A stretch of DNA of 64,000 bases, from contig JAYMTA010000016.1 in NCBI GenBank assembly GCA_036897625.1, positions 48,542-112,541 on the forward strand, read 5' to 3'. The translations under genes were made by a program, and so were the position numbers. This document shows positions 1 to 14,110 of the stretch, in pieces. This stretch comes from Pelargonium cotyledonis. Lineage: Eukaryota > Streptophyta > Magnoliopsida > Geraniales > Geraniaceae. The notes under the pieces were generated by a model. It did no database searches, had not been told where the DNA came from, and saw only the letters and a list, made by a program, of their open reading frames with translations. How positions within the stretch are numbered: position 1 is the first letter of the stretch; the number at the start of each line of letters is the position of its first letter.

Positions 1-1841
1 AGTAGCTTCTAGGAACCGGGAGTTAAAGTAGAAATCTCGAGTATTACATTTTACAAGACAGAAGACTTTGAAAGCCAAAAGCCAGTAAGGTATATGAAGT
101 AGATTCCTGATAGGCTCAAATCTTGAATTTAATATCAAGCCTTTTTTTAAGTACTTCCCTTTTATACTAAAGGTTCGAACTCCCTTACACAAGAGTATAT
201 ATTGCTAGAGCTTGAGATTAGAAACCTTTTGGGGGTTTATTTATTCCAAAATCTTATTCGCCTTGAACAATGGAAGGTGGCAGCTTTAGCTCAGGCAGGA
301 GTCTCATCCTATCTAAAACGAGTGTAAGTAAACTATATCTATATAGGATTTTTTTATCCCTTTCTCGTTAAGGACATTGGCTAGTTGTATGCTTTTTATG
401 AGATTGCCTCTAAATTCTATCAAGAACAAAAACGGGGATACACTTTAATTAGATACACCAATACGAAGTTAGGAATAAAAAGGAGATCTCTGTGTTGTCG
501 CCCTCGCTTGGGGTTACTCTCATTAGTATGCTTGATCGTAGGAAATTCTACTAAAATTTAGAAAAGGTTAAGGAAGTGCGTCGTCCATTCCGGGTAAAGA
601 TGTTTATTATGAAATTGATAGAACCCAGAATGGATGAGATACCAGATAACTTAGAACTTTATACTGTGAAGGGGATTCCTATATCTTTGTATTTAGTGGA
701 CAATTAAAGAAAGCTTTTCTCAATTCAAGGAGGACTTTCTTGACGATATGCTGTACTGGTTTGGGTAGTCTTTACTTAAATTATTGATATTACTTAACCT
801 ACTTTATTGTAAAATAAAGCTCTTGGTATACAACAAATATGGTTAGTCCCATATCTGAAATTCTTAACTAGGTATATGAGAGTAGCAGAATATAATGCTA
901 TGCAAAGAAAAGTAACAGTTACTAAATATAAAAAGGGGTACCGTTTCTATAAAATTAATTAACGAATTTTGTGAAATGAGAAAACATTCTTGAGGTGTAT
1001 AGGGAGTCCGCTAAGAAGTTCTAAGCAAAAGCCCCAGTTCTATCGTCCCCAGCAATTTCTTTTGGATAGCAATATTTTATATTCCAAGAAAAAGACCTAG
1101 CTTGGTAGGATCACTTTTGTAATTGCTCGCCCGGAGAGTTAATTAAGGAGTCCGGAGATGAGTTTTCTTAATATTTGGTTTTAGCATATCAGCTTTACTT
1201 AGCCTTTCCGCTTGAGGGCGCTGCTTAGATAAGTATAGTAATTCCTAGCAAAGAATTCTACGGTACCCCTTATATATGAGCTACTCTTAATATTGAAGTC
1301 CAAACAAGCTGTCCTAGGTATTCAGAGTACTCCTCAGTTCCTCAGTAAAGGTATCTTTCTGTGTTTATCTAACAAAAAGGTACGCGAAGAAACAAAGAAA
1401 TCAATATTTAAGACTTTCCTTGAGTTTGAGCCTAGTGAAACTAGAGAAGACAATAACACTAAAAACCATTAGAATTCCTTTATATAGTAGTGCTGTTCCT
1501 ATACATAAAAGAGATTAGAGAAGACGCCTAAAATCCTTACAAAAGTACTTGATCCATTGATATGATACTTGTAAGTTAAGTAAATTCTAGTTCGGGTTTG
1601 GTTAATTCCTTAGATGTTAAGAGTTAGGCAATGTACTGGCCCTAGTACGACTAGTAGTTTAATTGTTCACTACGAGAGTCATAGCAGGCTTATACTATAG
1701 GATAAGGTTTTCTTGAAGAAGTAAGATAAAGTAATGGTGGCTTTCTTCTGAATTTCCTAATAGCGGAAAAGAACTTAGGAATCAAGACCTAACCAGACTG
1801 CGCTACACCTCGTATAATGCTTTCCTTTCTTGTCTTCTCTT

Positions 1842-1912
1842 GCTTAGAAGTCGACTTTAACCAATGATCGAAGGCTTCTAAGTCCTTTGCTCTACCACTC
1901 AGCTATTGAGGA
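1842..1912 (-). tRNA. tRNA-Asn-like sequence, decayed or edited
   Basis: Read on the minus strand, the first 24 bases follow the 5' half of organellar (plastid-type) tRNA-Asn closely: acceptor start TCCTCAA, then TAGCTGAGTGGTAGAGC, which is a near-canonical D-arm (compared from memory of the family). The anticodon arm has changed: stem AAGGA/GCCTT (four of five pairs) and loop CTTAGAA, which would read UAG (Leu) rather than GUU (Asn). The T-arm (ATTGG, loop TTAAAGT, CGACT) pairs at only three positions and the 3' acceptor strand TCTAAGC does not pair with the 5' strand. As DNA it would not fold into a functional tRNA. It is either a pseudogene or needs editing. It is the strongest hint of organellar origin in the window. 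Confidence 0.5.
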
Positions 1913-3913
1913 AGACATATAAAGAGGCACCCCTGGAAGAGGTCAGAGTTTTCTTACTATAAAGGTTTAAACCCTAATCCTAGTATTTCTTTTTAATGGG
2001 AGAGCGCATCATATTCAATTTTGAGAGGGTCCCTGTATTTTTGACACTAACATGGTTTAGTGAGGCAATAGCTGTCATTGGGCTTAGGAAAAAAGGGGGA
2101 AAAAGAGGCTAGGCGAATATCTATAGTTAATCATTTTATTTAACAAGATCTTAAAAGTGTTCCTTAAGTTTTAAATGGGTTCCACTGAGGAGCTCAGTAA
2201 TGGACAAGGCCCCGAAAATCTATGATCAAGGGGTCCAACTCTGTTTTTTAGAGTGCGCTTTTCCTCTATCAAGTAATCCGACACTTAGATGTCTGGTGGA
2301 TATTTGTGATATAAGAGATTTAGCTCATCAAGCAAAAATGCAATGAGATTCTGATATTCTTGTCACAGTTATGAGGGTTTGTCCTATCTACGCTTAAGAT
2401 AGAGCTCTATATAATTATTGTTTGCTAGAGTATAAGTTTAATAAATAAGTAAGCACTTAACTTAATATGCCTCCTCTCGGTTATTCTCGTTTTCAAGGCC
2501 CAATCTAATATAGCTAGGGCAATTATTCCTTAAATTTGTTGTCCTACCACAGATTGTATCTTCCAAAGCTCCGCCAATTCTAGAAGTTTCTAAAAGACAA
2601 TTGTTTTTAATGAAGTTTGCCAAAAATGACTCGGGTTGTACCAGTATACACCGAAATCTTGTAAAGAAGTTGTAATTTTATGGCATGCCTCAGCTTAACA
2701 CCAAACTAGCAAGACTCTACCAGAGTTTGTCAACACACCGTTCGTATATCCATCTAAAACAATCCGCATTTTTCGTAAATACAAAGGGGGGTATACTCCT
2801 CTCTAGCAGGACAAGCTAGCCTAGCTACTGCCATTGGATTTTTATTGTATAGTAAACCTTTTATAGTAATTAAAAAGAGTTCAAATAATGTCCTTAAAAA
2901 CCTTTTACAAAGCGCCTTTTATCGATTTTGGATAAGGCAAAAAGAGATGTGCGCAATTAAAAATCCTACTGTACTAAAATTATTTTAAAACCGGATTCTT
3001 CATTTTAGAAGTAGACGGGTTTTCTGAATATATTTATAAAAATTCATAAACTGGAATGCACTCCTTATAGAAGCTCCTGCCCTAGCAACCGAGCAATAAA
3101 GAGCAAAAGGTGGACTCAAAGCAAATATCTGATTGGCTTGTACTACATAAGTAAAGTAATTAATTATTCCGAGTTATACTATAGAAAACCGATAACAAAT
3201 AGAGGAAATCCTCTATTAATATACTTTTAAAGATGGTCTTTTAACTTTTCAAATCAGAAGGAGTGCCTTTGAAAATAGGACTAAAAACTGCTGATCCGGA
3301 AGTTTGAGCTTACTGGGTAGCCTTTGGGTTTAACGAAAAGCCCTGGTTTATGCAATTCCCATAATCTGTATACACCCGATCGTACTTTATTTAATAGAGT
3401 GTACTGCGTAAAGCAGTAAAGACAGATAGATTTTTTCTTTTGGTAGCAAGGCCAAGCTTTACTAAAAGAGTCTTTATCCTACAGTTCTTTTTTAATAACA
3501 ACTTGCAAGAAGAAAGCTAAGCATCTTCATTTCATAGCATACAAGGTAGTCATAACGATTTTGTAGTACAATCTTTTTATACTTTAAGTCCTGCGAAGGC
3601 TTCTGACTTGACCTTTGTACCAGTTATTTTAATCTTTTAGTACAAATATGGGCCCCCTTGATATGCGGATCTATTTTCACCAAGCATCCTTATTACAATG
3701 ACTGTACGAAACCTTCTTAAAATAAGTACTAAATACATATGCATATTACTTTTAGGTGGTCGCTTTAAGAAATAGGAAATAGAAAACCCTTTTATCTCTT
3801 TGATGAGCTCCGCTACCACTTGTTTAACAAACCTTTATACCAAGTGGATTAGTCCTTACTTATGACTCTATTAAAATATCCTATGATACCAAGGTATTCC
3901 TCGTAGAGCTCTG

Positions 3914-3980
3914 TAAAAGCATAGGATTCGCACCACTGACTTGTAAATCCTTTAATGTTGTACCAATTTGTTTGAAGTAA
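3914..3980 (-). tRNA. tRNA-like sequence (Val-like loop), degenerate
   Basis: On the minus strand there is a D-arm remnant (AATTGGTACAAC), then GGATTTACAAGTC, whose 7-base loop TTTACAA would carry anticodon UAC (Val), then a T-arm with GG, loop TGCGAAT (TTCGAAT with one change) and CC. Only two T-stem pairs survive and no acceptor stem can be drawn. A tRNA-derived relic is the simplest reading. Confidence 0.3.
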
Positions 3981-4603
3981 AAAATTTTAGATCTACCGTT
4001 AACCCAATTCTCTACTCTATTATCTCTCCTAAAGAGCTTGTAGTACAACTTTAAGGAATAGAGTAAAAAAGAGAAATACCTACTCTCGTCCACAAGAACC
4101 CCATATCAGGGATATCTAATATTAAGAAAGGCTTAGCTTAGACAAAAAGAAAATGTTGTTAGGAATCCCGGGTACAGAAGGAATTACTAGCCTTTAATTA
4201 AGTTAAGAAAATTGAATTACCCTTGTCCTAAAATGAAGATCTTACCCTTATATATAAAACAAGGAAAAAAGCTGCGCCTCAATCTTAGCTTTATTAGCAG
4301 CCTATTTAGTACTCGATACACATCTACCTGAAACTTATCCCTAGTACGTACCTGTTTAATTTAAGAAGAAATAACCATATAAATTAACACCGAGCTGGGC
4401 TATGCTTTACTCGTGGATTGTACCTAAGCCAAATTCACAAGGACTTCGCAATCTACTAGTGACCTAAACCGCTCCCGACTTTCTTAGTAGTAATCCCTGG
4501 GGCATCCTCTGACCTGTGACGCTATTTTTTGAATCATAAATTCTTACAAGCAAGAGAAGAACTCTTTTTGGCTAAATAAAACCAAACTGAAAAAGTAAAG
4601 TAT

Positions 4604-4668
4604 AAGCTTATGGGGGCTCGAACCTACGACCAGCATCTCAATTACTATCTGTTCTACCTAGGGTATAC
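4604..4668 (-). tRNA. tRNA-like sequence, degenerate
   Basis: On the minus strand a D-arm-like GGTAGAACA is followed after the usual distance by GGTCGTAGGTTCGAGCCCCC. The block GGTCGTAGGTTCGA is the exact variable-loop/T-arm wording of many organellar tRNAs. The 3' half of the T stem no longer pairs beyond GG/CC and the acceptor is absent. The identity cannot be assigned. Confidence 0.35.
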
Positions 4669-7004
4669 ATGCTATAAATAACTTCTAAATTGCCAGAAGA
4701 GGTGTAGATATAGAACTAAATAAAGTCCTTATCTAAGTGATTCGATTCCATTACCAATTATTTAGCAAATCTATAGTTACTCTCAATTTAAACCAACGAA
4801 ATTCCTTAATATAAGACTAGTGTTTCGCTTTTAGTGGATGAATTCTTGGGTTTCCCCATTATAACTGAGGGAATCCTATGCTTTTTCAACTAAACGGTCA
4901 AACTTTCCTTGTACCAAATTCGTGTTTTACATGAATCAAGATAAAGTAAACCCTTGATGCTATAAAACTTGGAAAAGTAGGAGTTGTTCGCTCGTCTATA
5001 AAAAGTTGTTGTAAAGATTTACTAGTTTAAAGTTTTTGTTTTCTAGATAGTGAATATCCTGTTGACACACATAAGTAAGACTTTATATAAGAAATTACAG
5101 GAAAATGTCTTTCTAAAAGGGAGCTTTCGAAGGACCCTGAATATAGGGATAGGGATTCTTCATAGGAGTCTATCTCTTTAGAAGATGGTTTATAAGTACA
5201 TGATATATTACGGATGCTTTTGGCTTTTTTCCACAAGCAAGGAGACTCTATACGAAATTTCCTACATGAATTTAGATTTTGTTTAGTGCAATACAGAGGC
5301 GGCTAATCTGAACTAGATTTTCTTATATACAAGTGACCCCAACTGGATCCTTTTTAGAATTTTTAACTCTTTGGAAAGGAAAATGCATGCTACGTAAAAC
5401 CATATTCCGAACTGCGAATCTACTGCCCTTAAACAGCGAAGAGATCTTGTAAAATCAAGACAAATAATATTTAAAATGGATCGTTCTAACGCTTGAGCAA
5501 GCCGAATTGCTTAGTTTTCTTTTCTCAACCTAGCCTTCAAGATATATTAACTTAGACTTTAAATAGACGTATATAAAATATCTATAAGATTTTAGCTACA
5601 GTTTGAAAGTCTTAGAGCGTATGCTCTTTGAAGCATCTATTGTTGCCGATAACCCGTGCGTAGACATATCCTCATGCGAGAAGAAGCTTAGTCAGGAGCA
5701 TTTGACACACGGAATCTCGTAAAATTAGTAAAGGTCTTTTAACAAGTTCTTTTCTTAAAAAGGAGCATAGGCGATTCTGGATACAAAACTTCATAATATG
5801 GGCGGGAAATTGACTACTCGTAACCCTTTTTTATACAAGTCTTAACTGAACTTTTTAGAGTTTTAATAACCTGTAGTAGTTATTGAGAATTGGGGAAAGG
5901 AACCCCCATCAGGCAGGCATCAATTATTATGTTTATAGCTATATAATTCTTATTTGTAAACCAGAGTATCAGCGACAACTTCGCTGCTTTTACTTACCTA
6001 GTTATAAGTTTACGTCTAAAATAAAAAGAAAACGCATAAACCCGGTAATATGTAACCTCGTTATAGATATATGAAAAATATTCTTGATTTCTGGAAGCTG
6101 AGATCCCTCATTCCCGAAACTTCTGCCTTTTAAGTTAAGGATTCCTGTGAAAGAAAAAAGGACTCTAATAATTCTGGGCTTAACTAGACATTTAAAGGCA
6201 CCTCTTCTACTTAAGTTCATATTCTTTTTCTGTAAGGATTTAACAGAGTAACAAATGCTGTTGAAACTATTTCATTAAATAGCATGCCTCTCACAACCAA
6301 GAAGAACTCTTTTATAAAAGACCCCCTTTGGGGATTGTCTGAACTAATGTACCACAGGGTTTCTCTCATTATTTTAAATAAAAAGGTTTAGTAAATACTA
6401 CTATTCCATGGATTTTGAACCTGATAAGGGAGGGTTTCTTACGAGTTGAATCTACAACAGCTACTTATTTAGGTTGCAATTTAAAGAAAACTTCTAACTT
6501 CTAAGGCTTTACGCTTAGATTATCAAGGTATTTTCCTTAGTGTCGAAACTCTTTACATCCTCAACTCAACAACCTAGAATATCAAAACTAAGACCTATTT
6601 AGCTACAAATGAAAAAGCTATTCGAATCCGTATATTTACGTCTTCTGTAATTATATAAATAGAATGTCTTTCCTACTGTGGGCTACTTGTACAGTATTTT
6701 ACCTTTCTAAATCCTTCGCTTAAGCAGTATCCGCTATAAAAACCTAATATCTCTAGCCCTTAAATAAAAAGTTCTTTACTACACTTGGTATAGATTATCC
6801 AGGAAACTCTCCTTTCTATTTAATATAGATAGAGAAAGAAATCCCAGAAACGACTCCTCTTTTAAAATGTAGTATATAATCCATAATAACTACTCCTGGA
6901 AACTACACAGTATATAGTTTTGGTTAATAGGACATAGGAATGAATCACTTAAATAAAAAGAAATTCATGGGTTAGGCCACACTCTAGTAGATGTGAAATA
7001 AGGA

Positions 7005-7077
7005 TAATATTTAGAATTAACCCGTGTTAGATCAAAAAAGTTACCAATAATGCGTGGGTTCAAATCCTGCTCTTATA
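7005..7077 (+). tRNA. tRNA-like sequence with paired T-arm
   Basis: The T-arm at 7054-7070 is complete: stem GTGGG, loop TTCAAAT, stem CCTGC (all five positions pair if G-T is allowed). Upstream, GTGTTAGATC resembles a D-loop 3' half. No convincing anticodon or acceptor stem can be drawn (3' strand TCTTATA). Probably a relic. Confidence 0.3.
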
Positions 7078-9827
7078 TGAATTCTTGCTTGTAAATACTG
7101 AAATTTTATAAGAGTGCAGCGAGTCCCGTTTCCTTATCTAGCTTTTTATTAGGGAGTATCCCCATATAGAGGATATTTTTTATAAGTATAAACTAAACTC
7201 TTACTTTAGGAGTCAAATCCTAGTATATCTAGAAAGACTCCATCTGGGAGATGTACTAGCTAAAATTTAATACCTTCCTTTTTCTTTTTAATAGAGATTC
7301 CCTAAGTTCTATTGTCAAGAAACTCTTACACTATAAATTTTTTAATAGGGTTCCTCAACTACAAAATAGAAGAAGCAGGGGTAAATCCAGTTACTTTTTA
7401 AATGAAAACGGGCTTTTATAGGAAAAAATCCAACACGGACTAGTTTGAAAGTTTTAATTCTCTCAGTTTTAAAGATAAAGTAGATTTTAAAATTAAGAAG
7501 GCAAGATTTAAATATGACCTAAAAGAAAAACAGATAAGGGTAGTTTGTCGTTATAAGACATTTTATTCCTTTCGTTTTTGTTTTTAATTGTGTAAGTCAC
7601 GGTAGTAGTAAATAAGGATATAAAATTATAGGATATCTATACTAGGATCTCCTAAAAAGCACTCACTAGCAAGTGTGTCGGGTAAACCTGCTTCCCTTAG
7701 AAAAAAACGAGGTATTTAACACAGTTTAGATTGTACAAAAGCATTCAGCAAAAAGGGTAATTCTATAAAAATAGAAATATATATATTAAGTGTTTACTCC
7801 GGGTACAGTATTTCCTCATTACAAAATACAGAGAATCTTAAGAGTAGAATAAATTTACTACTACAAAATATTTAGATTGTATTTGACTCTTTAAACGAAG
7901 GTCTATGGGTATCTCTTATTGCCTATGGGCAACTTAAACTGTCTATAATTTCTCAATTCTAGGAGGCTCCACATTCCTATTAAGTAACATGTTCGGTTTC
8001 TTAAGATACAAAATAAGGGGCCCGTCAAGATTCCGTAAGGGAGGGGGTTGTTAATTACAAATGAGATAGGCTAGACGATATATTACTGATAGTCGTGTGG
8101 TTTTAAGTTAGACTCACTATGTTCCGTTATCCTCATTTTCGGATGATCGAGCAATAAAAAATGATGAATACATAGAAAAAGACATCTTCATTTATTTGTA
8201 TCCTTCTTGAGTTAAAATATCCTAGACTTGTTTAAAGCGTAACTTACTCTCTGGATTAGCCGCCTAGAAGAGAGGATTGTGCCTGTCCTATACATACGCT
8301 TCCCTGAGAAACCTGTACCCTGTCATTAAGTTAATAAACGTAGAGAAAAGACGAAGGTTTGTTGAGCCAACGCGCTCCAGTCTTAGTCTTTCAATTGAAA
8401 GTAAGCCCTCAGTGCCTCGGATCTCGTCTATCTAAGGAATTTACTTCATTTTTTATAATACCTCTGTCCGTTCTAAAATTCCTGTAATTAGAGAACTGCA
8501 AAGACCTTTAGACTTTTGTACTGAAAAGTGGTCTACCTATGACAAGATTACAGATTTCTTTGGCCGGTAAACTAAAAAACTTTTAGCTTCTAATTAGAGA
8601 AATATACAAAGAAACTTCGCGGGCCTATAAAGTGCCTATTGAAACCCTCTAATATCTAATTGGTTAACACCTCCTTTTGTCTTGGAATAAATAAAAGGGC
8701 AATAAAATCTAAATGAGGGAGCGTGAAGGGTCTCTTTATTAATACGGAATTTCCTAGAGCGCCGATAATTTGCCTTATTGGGCGGGCCCGTCTACTAAAT
8801 TTGACTAGAGACTTTTACTAAAGGAAGCCTCGAACACCAAAAGATTTTGAGGCTCAAAAAGAATAAATATAAACATTATGAGGGAAGCTTTGGATATAGT
8901 GTATTAGGTAGATAAGAAAAAGTTTCGCTTGAAGTAGAGTTAGAATCATAAAAGCAAAAAGGATCTCCATATTTACAAAGATAAAAAGTGGTTCAATAAA
9001 GGGTTTCCTATGCGTATTTGGGCAGGCTAGACCCGTCAATAATAGCAGTATTGATTTACTTATAGTAGGTTAGCTGGGATACTTTTAAATAAAGTAGAGT
9101 GTGTACTGATTAAGAAAATATCCAAAACCATAGATAAAGCTACTAGTATATTTTAAGCGAGTTCTATATCTTTAAAAGACTCCTGCTTAGCAGTAGCTAC
9201 TCACTCTTAAATAGTATGTAAGGGACACAGTTGCTTTGGCTGATAAATCCAGAGATATTTTCTTTTTAGAGTAGCTTCTTTTAGTAAGGAACGTAGAAAA
9301 TCTTATATTCTCAGGAATACAGCTTAAATTGTATATCCCGCCTTTGGGGGCTTTACTCATAAAAAAGGGAGTCCTCTAGTATGAATACTTCTTAACTCGT
9401 AATTACCAACACAAAAAACTAAACTAAGTGACAAAGCAATTTGACATATTAGAGGAATCCCCTTTATTAGAAAAGGTAAGCTTATCCCTTTCAATTCAAC
9501 TAGATTTAGTAACACTGGCTGTGGAAACAGAACTCCTTTGGTATTTTTGCCCTGTAAGAAGACTTAAATACAAGAATCGGGAAAGCACGAGTAGCTAAGA
9601 GCCCTATTAGAAAGTCTGCTGTGGTATCCTATTTTTAATCTTCCACCCCTTTATAGTATAATGCTAACCCTGTAAAATCTTTACTTTCAAATAGGTAAAA
9701 AATACCCCTACTTAAGAGCCTTCTCAATAAAATGGGTTTGGTTTCCTTTGCTTACATCGGTTTCTTTAGAAGACTAAAATTGAGTACTTCTTTTTGTAAA
9801 TAGTAAAATAGAGGAGTAGAAATCTGT

Positions 9828-9885
9828 ACTTGAGCATGGCTCTATACAAAGCAATTGTAGGTTCAAGTCATGACATAGTATTCAC
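9828..9885 (+). tRNA. tRNA-like fragment (T-arm only)
   Basis: GTAGGTTCAAGTCATGA near 9858 has T-arm wording, and TTGAGCATGGCTC upstream could be a D-arm remnant. The stem pairs poorly. Weak; listed because the same wording recurs at stronger sites. Confidence 0.18.
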
Positions 9886-11615
9886 TTTTTCTATATCCTA
9901 AGTTTTTGATACACTTAGATTACCCGGATTCAAGTACTAAAAAGGGTTCTGTTCTCCATATTCCATGCTTTTAAGATCTCTTTTTAAGGGTTGTTGTTTA
10001 CACTCTTTCTCATCTCACTCTTACTACAAACTGGATTATCAAATCTAGATTCCTACTAGGTTAGTTAGTCTAGTTTTCTAGGAGGATATCTATATAAACC
10101 AGAAATTCATTTATTACATGCTGTGAACCTTTCTTAAATGAATTTTTTGAAAAGCTGCCTGTCTCGCTAAAAATCTTAGTTTGAGTTAAGGCCGCACTTC
10201 TTCCTATTTGGTATACGTTTCTCAGTATATTTCGCTAAGGTTCTCAAGAATTCCTTATACCAAAGAGCTTAGACCTAATATTTTTAGGACACTTACCGTT
10301 ATCTCGGCTTTATCTAGAACATTCTCAAGGATTCCGAAAAGCGAAAACCCTTCATGCAATATCGAAAGCGGGGAATTCCTGAACCTAAACCTAGGATTAT
10401 CTTTAATCTTTTCTTTATCTTATAACAATAAAATCTATTTATTCACGTGAAATTAACTAATACTAATTATTAAAAAAAAACTTAAAAAAAGCATAATTAA
10501 ATCGGAGATTTCCTATTCAAGTTAAGGCATTGCTTTTTTGTTCCCTTGTGTATAACTCAAGAGTTTCTCGTTTTCTCTACCTCTATAGCTTTACTTGACT
10601 TTTTTGTATAGGTATTGGTTTATAAATGAGCCAGAATCCCAAGGGCTTCCTAATACTAATAATACACACCTATTCACCAGGTATTTTAGAGATTTTCAAG
10701 GGTTAGACCTGCTTACCCCCCCTTTTGCTATTCTTAAGAAGTAATAAGGGGGATATTAAGAGCTTCTTTTATTATAGGGTAAATCCTAGTTTTAGTCGGT
10801 ATAGTTACCTATTTTTTATTGCTGGGAAATTTCTATACAATAAAGTACTAAGCGTATTTTTTCATTAATCAATTTTTTTTAGTTTACTTATATGAGACTC
10901 TCTTGGTTCTTGATTGCTATATAGCTGAGAATTGCTTGCATTTACTAGTTAGTCTTTTTGTTTTGGTACTTGTTTGCTCTTTATCGTATTATTTTCAAAT
11001 TGGTTATATTCGCGTTAGTCTTGTCTTGTTAGTATTAATGTGAGCACTGAATTAAGGAAGACATTCTTTCTTATATAACAAAACCCTGGGTTAGGAGTCC
11101 TTCTATTATGCCTTTCATCCTGAAATTCTAAATAATATTAATTTTCTGCTAAGAACAAGACATTTTTCACTAGTGAGAAAGGTTGCATTCTTTATCTAAA
11201 TAAGAGATTGTGCAAGTACCCTAGTCAGTGCTTGTCCTTCCTTATATTAATACGAGTAAATCGACTAAAACACAGAAATCTAGAAGATAAGACTTTAGAC
11301 AAATGTATTAGGCCCTATTGTTAAGGCAGTTTTACCCCCTGTTTGCATATTGTAGATCACTTAGTTATCTATCTTAATTGCATGGATTCCAAGCCCTGTG
11401 CCTATCAGCGTTGATGAAAAATTAGGTGTTTAAAATAGAATAATACTCGGTAAAATGCTCTTATTTTTGGGATGTTATATCAAGATATGAATAAAGTACT
11501 AGAGTCCCAGCAAGACGAACTCGAGATTAGGGTTTAAAAAGGGCCCTCTATTCGTTGTGTAATACTTTAGATCTCATCACATTTAAGAGAGTCCCGGGAT
11601 CCCCCACCTATACCC

Positions 11616-11629
11616 ATATATATATATAT
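11616..11629. repeat. (TA)n microsatellite
   Basis: An uninterrupted alternating AT/TA run of about 14 bases. Similar runs are at about 16394-16414 and 56283-56301. Confidence 0.8.
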
Positions 11630-14093
11630 TTTCAATCTTGGTAAAAGAAAGCTCATGTATTAATCAGAACGGGAAGTCAATCTTTGTCTATCTGGGATTT
11701 TATGCGGCACCACTTACTACTTCTGCTAAATTAAAGCTACTATTTAGCTTTTGTGGTGTCCCTACGAATGGAATACCTTAATCCTAAAGCAACGAGTTAT
11801 TAAGAAGCTATTCTTTTTTCAATGGATGTAGAAATCTTTGGGTTAGGAGTAATGGCCAGTTCTCAAACGCGTTGTTATGTCTCTATAAGAAAGAAGAATC
11901 TTGTCTATACAGCTTTCTATGGAGTCAACTGTGTTCAAGCTTTTCCTACACAAAAAAGTAAGTACATAAAAGGGTTTACCAGTGTGAAATAAGTAATAAT
12001 ACCCGTTTTTTTAGAACGAAAAAAAGAATTTATTTGCTAGTAAATTCTACTACTCTTTTTCAATTCCAGTGGTATTGGCTTTTCGCTTGTTTTATAACTG
12101 TAATTAACTACTTTACTTCAGATATATAAATAGAAAGTAAATCCGGTTAGTTAAAGTTAAGGAATTCAGAAGTTGTACAAACAAAGTACTCTCAAGTTAA
12201 TTAACTTACATTACTAATATTTTAAGGATCAACTTAATATACTTAATTTATTTTGTTAAAAGAGTTTCCAGTTTGAGCCTAACCTTTTCAGGGAAGTGGC
12301 TTAATAAGACTTTACCATGCTCAGCAAAAAGATTTTTAGGACTCTTCAATACTCTCCATGAGTTAAGTAGGTCCAGCTTACTAAGTATGGAAATTTATAT
12401 AACTTACTTATAGGATAAAGAATGCATCAAAAGTTTTTAGCGAAGTAAGCTTTAATTTAAAGCCGGAAACTAAACGTGTTTAGGAACTAGAAATCCCTGC
12501 CTCATTTAAAAAGGGACTCTATTATAAATAAACGGAGCTCGAATTTGACCTAAACCTACTACCTACTAAGGAATTTATCAATAATAGAATAAATGTCCTA
12601 TAAGTGACCTTTTTTATTAATCTTTTTTTTTATCGGAACCCCTTGGTAACCTCAGAGGTATATGACTGCGTTTACAAAATATTTAGGAAAAGGAAAAGAA
12701 TCCCCTTCTTATTTTTTATAGGGTTTAGTATAATTTCATCTCGGAAAGACCCAGCGACCAGTTCCACATATATTGCTTTTTTAAAAGGCTTAATAAATGC
12801 ATTATTTACTTTTATTTATATATAAGGGGATACCTTGTAACTTTTTATGCATATTCTTGTCTACAATAGGTTAGGTACACGTTCAGTTGGTAATCTTTAG
12901 GCGTGCTGGCTAACAAGGGTAATCCAAAGCTAGCTTCGGTAGAGTGCAGCTCAATTCATGAAAAGTCTTGTAATCAGGGTATAAAAAGCTTTCGTTTATG
13001 CTTTAAAGCGACTTGGTTTCTTTAATTTACCTAATCCATAGAACTTTATTATTTAGCATAAGGAACTTCTTGTGTATAGGTTTCTTCCCTTTCATAAAGA
13101 AATTTGTAATAGTTGGCTTTAGTGTTCCCCCCTTGTTTCTAGTTATAAGACAGTTAAAAGGTAAGGGGTTTCTGAGGCTTTCTTAAAGGGTATTAGAATC
13201 TAAGGAATTGAGCATTACATAAGTGTTATAGCTTAAAGGGTACCTGAACTAAGGATAAAGGGGTTATTCTATTTCAATTGATTAAAGAATGGGAGTCCCC
13301 GTAAAATGAGCTGAAGTTAAAGCCTGCTTTTGCTTTTTGTTGTAGGTCTTTAGTGTGAGGCTGGCTATACAAAGACTATCCTGCATTTCCTGCCCTTCGT
13401 TACACTACAGTTGAGTAGAAGGCTTCTTTCTTTCTAGTATTAAGTTTGTATCTTCTTTGTACGATAAGCACAACTCTATACAAGAATACATAGTAATACA
13501 ACAACTCCTATAGCTTTCAATAAGTACAAGCAACAAGAAGAACCCTAACCAGAAGAGCATCCCTCTCATAGGTATTATCTTTTCTCCTTTTATTCCTATT
13601 ACTACTACTGCTGCTCTATTATAGGTCCTTTTTCTCTAGCTCATATAAATAAAATATATAAAAATTGAAACTCCAAGTCATGATACAGAAGAAAATCAAT
13701 AACAAAGTGTAAAGTGTCCTGGTTTTTTGGGATTAAAAAGGTGTCTTTTATAATAAAGGTTTTCTAGGCAGATAATTAAAATATAGGAAATCCAGCGTTT
13801 TATGAGTTAAATTAAAGGGGCATCTAAACTGTGTAGATAAAAGACATTCTAGAAATAGTAATTTAGGCACTGTTTGCTTTAGTCTGTTTTAATTCATTAT
13901 TAGTTTTATTAGGATATTCCTGAATTTATTAGTAAAGCGGGTATGTAGCTTAAAAAGTAAGGATATTCCCAAGCTACAGGAACAGGGTATTATAGCCCCT
14001 AAGAAACAAGGTGTGTATAAGAGAGGTGTAGCTGTTAAAAAGTGGTACAGAGTCCATTTAAAAGGGAAGGGCTTGCCCGGAGCATTGTAGTAG

Positions 14094-14110
14094 GTGTGTG
14101 TGTGTGTGTG
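14094..14110. repeat. (GT)n microsatellite
   Basis: Eight and a half uninterrupted GT dinucleotides. This is the only GT run of this size seen in the window. Confidence 0.85.

Larger units (their letters stand above)
1..13280. other. Gene-poor A+T-rich region with dispersed mini-palindromes
   Basis: No gene recognised. All frames are broken by stops and the few open frames of 60-80 codons match no family I know. The stretch is sprinkled, roughly every 100-200 bases, with short G-run/C-run motifs such as AGGGAGTCC near 1009, AAGGAGTCC near 1147, AAAAGGGGTACC near 935, GGGAGTCCTC near 9368 and GAGGAATCCCC near 9451. tRNA-like sequences inside it are listed separately (1842, 3914, 4604, 7005, 9828). 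A short (TA)n run lies at about 11616-11629. I see no promoter, terminator or riboswitch that I can support. Confidence 0.6.

Noticed and set aside
6405-6470. Minus-strand T-arm-like sequence CAGGTTCAAAATCC
   Set aside because: The loop is one base too long and no D- or anticodon arm can be drawn.
10208-10450. 80-codon plus-strand open frame
   Set aside because: Serine/leucine/isoleucine-rich translation of a T-rich stretch with no recognisable family.
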